NCBI GenBank assembly: GCA_002350845.1
Contig: DEFL01000081.1
Span: 736 to 64,735 of the forward strand
Length of the DNA: 64,000 nt
Reading direction: 5' to 3'
Source: Christensenella sp. UBA2853
GTDB lineage: Bacteria; Bacillota; Clostridia; Christensenellales; Aristaeellaceae
Within the stretch, counting starts at the first letter, position 1. Each line of letters opens with the position of its first letter. The notes under the pieces were generated by a model, which saw only the letters and a list, made by a program, of their open reading frames with translations, was not told the origin of the DNA and did not search any database. Shown here in pieces: positions 60,328 to 64,000 of the stretch. The position numbers were made by a program, and so were the translations under genes.

Positions 60328-62763
60328 ATGAATCAGCAGCTTCCCGCCTATCTTCGCATGCAGACGCATGCGCATGCCCGGCCGGATCAGTCGATCGTGT
60401 GCGGCCAGGTCCGTGTGACCGTGATCACCCCGTGCCTGATCCGCTTTGAGGAGGGTGCATGGACAGACGATGCCACGCTCACCGTCACTGCACGTGATCT
60501 GGGCGAATGCACCGTCAGGACAGAGGTCCAGGACGACAGGACGGTGATCTGTACGGACATGCTGAAGGTGACCCTGGAAAAAGGGAAGTCCCTGAAGGAC
60601 GGCGTCACCGTTGAACGTGTTTCGTATCCGGCGTTTACCTGGCACTGGGGACAGAAGGCTCTGCAGAATCTGAAGGGCACAACGTCCACGCTCGACCAGG
60701 TCAACGGGGCCTGTCCGCTCGATGACGGCCTGTGCTCGGTGGACGGCTTTTCCGTGCTGGACGACAGTGCCACCCCGCGCATGCTGGAAGACGGCTGGTT
60801 TGCGCCGCGCGAAGAGGGCACGGATGTCTATTTCTTTGGATACGGGCATGACTATACAGCCTGCATTCAGGATTATTACCGGCTGACCGGCATTCCTGAA
60901 CTGCTGCCGGCCTTTGTCCTGGGCAACTGGTGGAGCCGGTATCACGCGTATACCGAGCAGGAATACCTGGACCTCATGGACCGGTTTGATGAAAAAGATG
61001 TCCCGCTGAGTGTCGGCATTGTCGATATGGACTGGCATCTGACAGAGAAAAACGGCCTGAAACCGGATCAGGACGGGTGGACCGGGTATACCTGGAATAA
61101 GAACCTGTTCCCGGATTACAAACGGTTCCTGGATGCCCTGCATGCAAGGGGACTGAAGACCGCGCTGAATCTGCACCCTGCGCAGGGCGTCCGGCCGTGG
61201 GAGAAGCAGTACGAAGCCATGTGCAGTGCCATGCACCGGGATCCGAAAGAGCAGAAAGCGGTCCACTTCAACTGCCTGAACCCTGAATTCCTCAAGGCCT
61301 ATTTTGAAATCCTGCACTTCCCCTATGAGGAGGACGGCGTCAATTTCTGGTGGATGGACTGGCAGCAGGGGACCGACTACCGTCCGATCGCGGGAGAGGA
61401 CTATATCGAAACCGGACTGGACAGCATCCGGCCGCTGTGGATGCTCAATCATATGCATTTTCTTGCGTCCAAACGCAACGGCGGACGCGGCCTCATCTTC
61501 TCCCGCTATGCGGGCTACGGCAGCCAGCGCTACCCGATCGGTTTTTCCGGGGACACGTATATCACCTGGGATTCCCTGGCATTTCAGCCGTACTTTACGG
61601 CCACCGCGTCCAATGTCGGGTACGGCTGGTGGAGCCATGACATCGGGGGACACATGGGCGGCATCCGTGACGACGAACTCACGGTGCGCTGGATTCAGCT
61701 CGGTGTCTTTTCACCGGTGTTCCGCCTGCATTCCACTGACAGCCCCTTCCTCGGGAGAGAGCCGTGGAAATATGATCCCCGCGCGGAAAATGTCATTTCG
61801 AATTTCATGCGCCTGCGCCACCGGCTGTTCCCGTATCTCTATACCATGAACCGGAGAAACGTGCATGACCTGCTTCCGCTCATCCGGCCGATGTACCATG
61901 TGTCGCCGGAAGTGAAGGAAGCCTATGAAGTGCCCAATGTCTACTGGTTCGGCAGCGAAATGGTGGCCGCGCCGATCACAGAGAAAGCGGACCGCAGCGG
62001 CCTTGGCAGAGCGCGTGTGTGGCTGCCTGAGGGCACCTGGGTGGATGCGATGAACGGGTATGTCTATGATGGCGGAAAAACGATGGATGTCTATCGTCCG
62101 CTGGAAGAAATGCCGGTCTTCCTGAAAGCCGGCGCCATGGTGCCCCTGCGCGCGCACCAGGCCCATGACCGGACGCTGACGGCCTCGAAGGAAATGGAAC
62201 TGCTGGCAGCTGCCGGGGCAGACGGCGCGTTTGACCTGTATGAGGATGATGGTGAAAGCCTGGACTATCTCAGCGGTGCCTTTGCCGTTACACACCTGTC
62301 CATGCACTGGCAGGAGAAGGAGGCCGTGATTACCGTATCGCCTGTTGAGGGGAAGGCTGAACTGGTTCCGGAGCGCCGGTGGAAGGTCCTGCTGCGCGGC
62401 TTCAGAAAGGGCTGCAGTTTCCTTGTGAACGGACAGGAGGCAAAGGCCGTTTACCTGGCAGAAAAGAACGGCTATGTGATCGATCTTGGCATGGCAGCCC
62501 CGGACAAGGGCTGCGAGCTGACGGTCTGCTGCGCGGACGGTCTTCTCCATGATGACAGCGACTGGCGCGACCGCATCCTGGACCGTGTCTCCCGCGTGCA
62601 GGGATCGCAGGCAGAAAAGAACATCATGATGCGCTGTGCCGACCGTGCGCTGGAGCGGATGCATCAGGAAAAGAGAGTCCATCCGTCCTGGTTTGGCGGG
62701 GATATGCTCCCGTCGCTTGGCGGATATATGAAAGAGCTGATGAGTCAGCTGAAAATCGAATGA
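60328..62763 (+). CDS. Glycoside hydrolase family 31, alpha-glucosidase-type
   Basis: An 811-residue cytosolic enzyme (no signal peptide) that hydrolyses alpha-linked glucosides or related glycans. An N-terminal beta-sandwich is followed by the GH31 barrel: FVLGNWWSRYHAYTE, IVDMDWHLTE, the nucleophile region FWWMDWQQG, ISRYAG-type IFSRYAGYGSQRYP and GFSGDT with the acid/base Asp, then DIGGHMGG. Proximal and distal beta domains come next, and the last about 70 residues form a helical extension. The ATG at 60328 was chosen because AAAGGA lies 9 nt upstream; ATG 60307 is the alternative. Monocistronic. Confidence 0.95.
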   Translation: MNQQLPAYLRMQTHAHARPDQSIVCGQVRVTVITPCLIRFEEGAWTDDATLTVTARDLGECTVRTEVQDDRTVICTDMLKVTLEKGKSLKDGVTVERVSYPAFTWHWGQKALQNLKGTTSTLDQVNGACPLDDGLCSVDGFSVLDDSATPRMLEDGWFAPREEGTDVYFFGYGHDYTACIQDYYRLTGIPELLPAFVLGNWWSRYHAYTEQEYLDLMDRFDEKDVPLSVGIVDMDWHLTEKNGLKPDQDGWTGYTWNKNLFPDYKRFLDALHARGLKTALNLHPAQGVRPWEKQYEAMCSAMHRDPKEQKAVHFNCLNPEFLKAYFEILHFPYEEDGVNFWWMDWQQGTDYRPIAGEDYIETGLDSIRPLWMLNHMHFLASKRNGGRGLIFSRYAGYGSQRYPIGFSGDTYITWDSLAFQPYFTATASNVGYGWWSHDIGGHMGGIRDDELTVRWIQLGVFSPVFRLHSTDSPFLGREPWKYDPRAENVISNFMRLRHRLFPYLYTMNRRNVHDLLPLIRPMYHVSPEVKEAYEVPNVYWFGSEMVAAPITEKADRSGLGRARVWLPEGTWVDAMNGYVYDGGKTMDVYRPLEEMPVFLKAGAMVPLRAHQAHDRTLTASKEMELLAAAGADGAFDLYEDDGESLDYLSGAFAVTHLSMHWQEKEAVITVSPVEGKAELVPERRWKVLLRGFRKGCSFLVNGQEAKAVYLAEKNGYVIDLGMAAPDKGCELTVCCADGLLHDDSDWRDRILDRVSRVQGSQAEKNIMMRCADRALERMHQEKRVHPSWFGGDMLPSLGGYMKELMSQLKIE

Positions 62764-62851
62764 TGGTCCGGCGCAGTGCCCCTGTGCCTGATCAGCAGAA
62801 ATCATAAACATGTCTCCTCGGGAAGACAAACCTGAGCAGGGATAAAAAAGA

Positions 62852-62893
62852 AAACCGGGCCGGTCTGCATAAAAAAGCAGGCCGGCCCGGTTT
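62852..62893. terminator. Bidirectional terminator between GH31 and hxlR
   Basis: A 17-bp stem (AAACCGGGCCGGTCTGC and partner, one G-T pair) around ATAAAAAA. On the minus strand it is followed by TTTTCTTTTTTATC. Confidence 0.85.
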
Positions 62894-62915
62894 CAGTCGC
62901 GGGGATGGATGACAT

Positions 62916-63248
62916 TCAGGCTTCAGGCTGGGACAGAGACCACTGGATCAGGTCGCCCAGGATCGGCGCAAGGCGCCGGGACTTTTCGGACACTTCATAT
63001 TCGACGCGGACCGGAACTTCCAGATATTCCTTTCTCACGATGAGATGATCCCGCTCGAGTTCACGGAGTGTCTGGGACAGCATGGTGTTGGAAATCCCGT
63101 GGACACTGTGCAGAAGCTCATTGTACCGGCTGGTGCCGTTGTTCATGAGGGAACAAAGGACAGGCAGCTTCCACTTTCCTCCGATGCTTTCCAGGGCCCC
63201 CTGAAGGGCACACTGCGGCGCGCACGGGCAATTGTGCTGCTGAGACAT
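62916..63248 (-). CDS. HxlR-family transcriptional regulator
   Basis: A 110-residue winged-helix protein: ALESIGGKWKLPVLCSLMNNGTSRYNELLHSVHGISNTMLSQTLREL covers the core (usual G-x-KW, then R-F-x-x-L and I-x-x-x-M-L). The N-terminus has three Cys (CPCAPQC); redox-sensing HxlR proteins use a Cys in a similar place. GGAGG precedes the ATG. It is divergent from a flavodoxin-like gene, its probable target. Confidence 0.94.
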   Translation of the reverse strand: MSQQHNCPCAPQCALQGALESIGGKWKLPVLCSLMNNGTSRYNELLHSVHGISNTMLSQTLRELERDHLIVRKEYLEVPVRVEYEVSEKSRRLAPILGDLIQWSLSQPEA

Positions 63249-63280
63249 GGGAAAAGGCACCTCCACTCAGAAAAACCTTT

Positions 63281-63349
63281 CTTAGTAAGGATTATTTCAG
63301 TCATTGACAGAAAATCTTCTGTTCACTACAATTCTAGCAGATAAGGATT
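63281..63349. promoter_or_regulatory. Divergent hxlR / flavodoxin control region
   Basis: Plus strand: TTGACA (63304-63309), 17 bp, TACAAT (63327-63332) for the flavodoxin gene. The octamer TAAGGATT occurs at 63286-63293 and again at 63342-63349, on either side of this promoter; CTTAGTAAG (63281-63289) is a small palindrome. These are candidate HxlR sites. Confidence 0.7.
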
Positions 63350-63386
63350 CCGTTGTAAAGGCAGAATCCGCATCAGAAAGGAAGGC

Positions 63387-63875
63387 ATGAACATGAGCAA
63401 AGTGCTGGTTGCATATTTTTCTGTGAGCGGCGTGACCGCCAAAGTGGCCAAAGAACTGGCCGACATGGAAAAGGCCGATCTCTTTGAGATCAGACCGGAA
63501 GCAGCCTATACGAAAGAGGATCTGGACTGGACGAACAAACAGTCCCGCAGCACCCTTGAAATGAGCAATCCTGACTGCCGTCCCGCCGTCAGCGGATGCG
63601 TGGAAAACATGGCAGCCTATGATATGGTGTTTGTGGGATTCCCCATCTGGTGGGGCCGCGAACCCAGTGTCGTGGATACGTTCCTGACCGCCTATGATTT
63701 CGGCGGGAAGAAGATTGTGCCGTTCTGCACCTCCGGCGGCAGTGATATCGGAAAGACGGCAGAGCGCATTCAGAGCCTCGTTGGCGACAAGGCCTGTGTG
63801 GATGCCGGCAAGCGGCTCGGCGGTCAGGTCTCTGAAGCAGATCTGAAGATCTGGACGGAAGGTCTGTCCCTGTAA
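63387..63875 (+). CDS. Flavodoxin-family protein
   Basis: A 162-residue flavodoxin-like protein (Flavodoxin_4 type). KVLVAYFSVSGVTAKVAKEL is the FMN-phosphate loop, FVGFPIWWGREPSVVDTF the 60s loop, and VPFCTSGGSDIG the third loop. Such proteins act as small electron carriers or NAD(P)H-linked reductases. Two ATGs (63387, 63393) both fit the GGAAGG site. It faces hxlR and is followed by a DUF1858 gene. Confidence 0.93.
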   Translation: MNMSKVLVAYFSVSGVTAKVAKELADMEKADLFEIRPEAAYTKEDLDWTNKQSRSTLEMSNPDCRPAVSGCVENMAAYDMVFVGFPIWWGREPSVVDTFLTAYDFGGKKIVPFCTSGGSDIGKTAERIQSLVGDKACVDAGKRLGGQVSEADLKIWTEGLSL

Positions 63876-63923
63876 GACTCGAAACTGCCCGATGATGCAT
63901 TGTGAATGAAGGAGAATAAAAAG

Positions 63924-64000
63924 ATGGTCACGAAAGAAATGAGTATCGGCGAAGTGCTGATGATTGATCCCACAACAGCCCCGATCATGACGGAATACGG
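63924..64000 (+). CDS. DUF1858 domain protein (partial, 3' end beyond the window)
   Basis: The ATG behind AAGGAG opens MVTKEMSIGEVLMIDPTTA, the start of the small DUF1858 family (hybrid-cluster-associated disulphide-type, normally about 70 residues with a CxxC further on). Only 25 codons are visible. Its place behind a flavodoxin gene suggests a redox role. Confidence 0.85.
   Translation, partial: MVTKEMSIGEVLMIDPTTAPIMTEY

Overview
The window looks like chromosomal DNA of a moderately GC-rich, anaerobic, low-oxygen-adapted Firmicute of the class Clostridia, probably gut- or rumen-associated. The evidence is a single-chain pyruvate:ferredoxin oxidoreductase, a ctsR-mcsA-mcsB-clpC operon, a CIRCE-controlled htpG, a T-box in front of thrS, ammonia-dependent asparagine synthetase, type III pantothenate kinase, GH42 and GH31 glycosidases, PadR/DUF2812 and NAGPA/carbohydrate-binding operons, and strong AGGAGG ribosome sites. 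I cannot name a genus; a Christensenellales-like lineage is only a guess. No rRNA, tRNA, CRISPR array or intact mobile element was seen.

Layout. 1-3.8 kb (minus strand): an extracytosolic flavin electron-transfer locus, with a NusG-domain-II membrane protein, a lipoprotein ApbE flavin transferase and a large protein carrying at least five FMN-binding-type domains, cut by the window edge. 4.1-7.8 kb: nifJ. 7.9-16.5 kb: a flippase-like membrane protein, beta-galactosidase, a sugar-kinase-like ATPase, a glycosyltransferase, HflX with an N-terminal JAMM-like extension, and asnA. 16.5-19.5 kb: a self-regulated padR-DUF2812 pair and, on the other strand, trmB and an AI-2E-family permease. 19.5-25.2 kb: an orphan gene and the ctsR-mcsA-mcsB-clpC proteostasis operon. 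25.2-30.6 kb: a PhnD-C-E-E transporter with a cytosolic metallophosphatase. 30.6-33.7 kb: a second orphan gene and htpG. 33.6-39 kb: a CAT-like acetyltransferase, a peptidoglycan-binding-domain protein, an insertion-sequence remnant, an alpha/beta hydrolase, pepT and a frameshifted secreted beta-helix gene. 39-43.8 kb: two GNAT genes, a split chromate transporter with a divergent LysR regulator, and a MerR regulator. 43.9-49.9 kb: a NAGPA / small membrane protein / carbohydrate-binding operon, mscL, an L,D-transpeptidase and aroK. 50-54.2 kb: a tripartite tricarboxylate transporter (tctC-B-A) and a nucleoside hydrolase. 54.5-64 kb: coaX with an ECF S component, an exonuclease fused to a YunG-like domain, a nitroreductase, T-box-thrS, a GH31 alpha-glucosidase, a divergent hxlR/flavodoxin pair and the start of a DUF1858 gene.

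How it fits together. Most genes are in short transcription units bounded by good sigma-A promoters and intrinsic terminators. Both classical heat-shock controls occur here: a CtsR box on the clpC operon and CIRCE on htpG. Two unrelated orphan genes, each directly upstream of one of these two stress units, share a 17-bp upstream sequence. In both solute-transporter operons (phn, tct) the binding-protein gene is followed by a terminator-like hairpin inside the operon, which would favour excess binding protein. The most unusual items are the multi-FMN-domain protein with partly degenerate flavinylation motifs, the exonuclease-YunG fusion, the JAMM-HflX architecture and the shared element of the two orphans.
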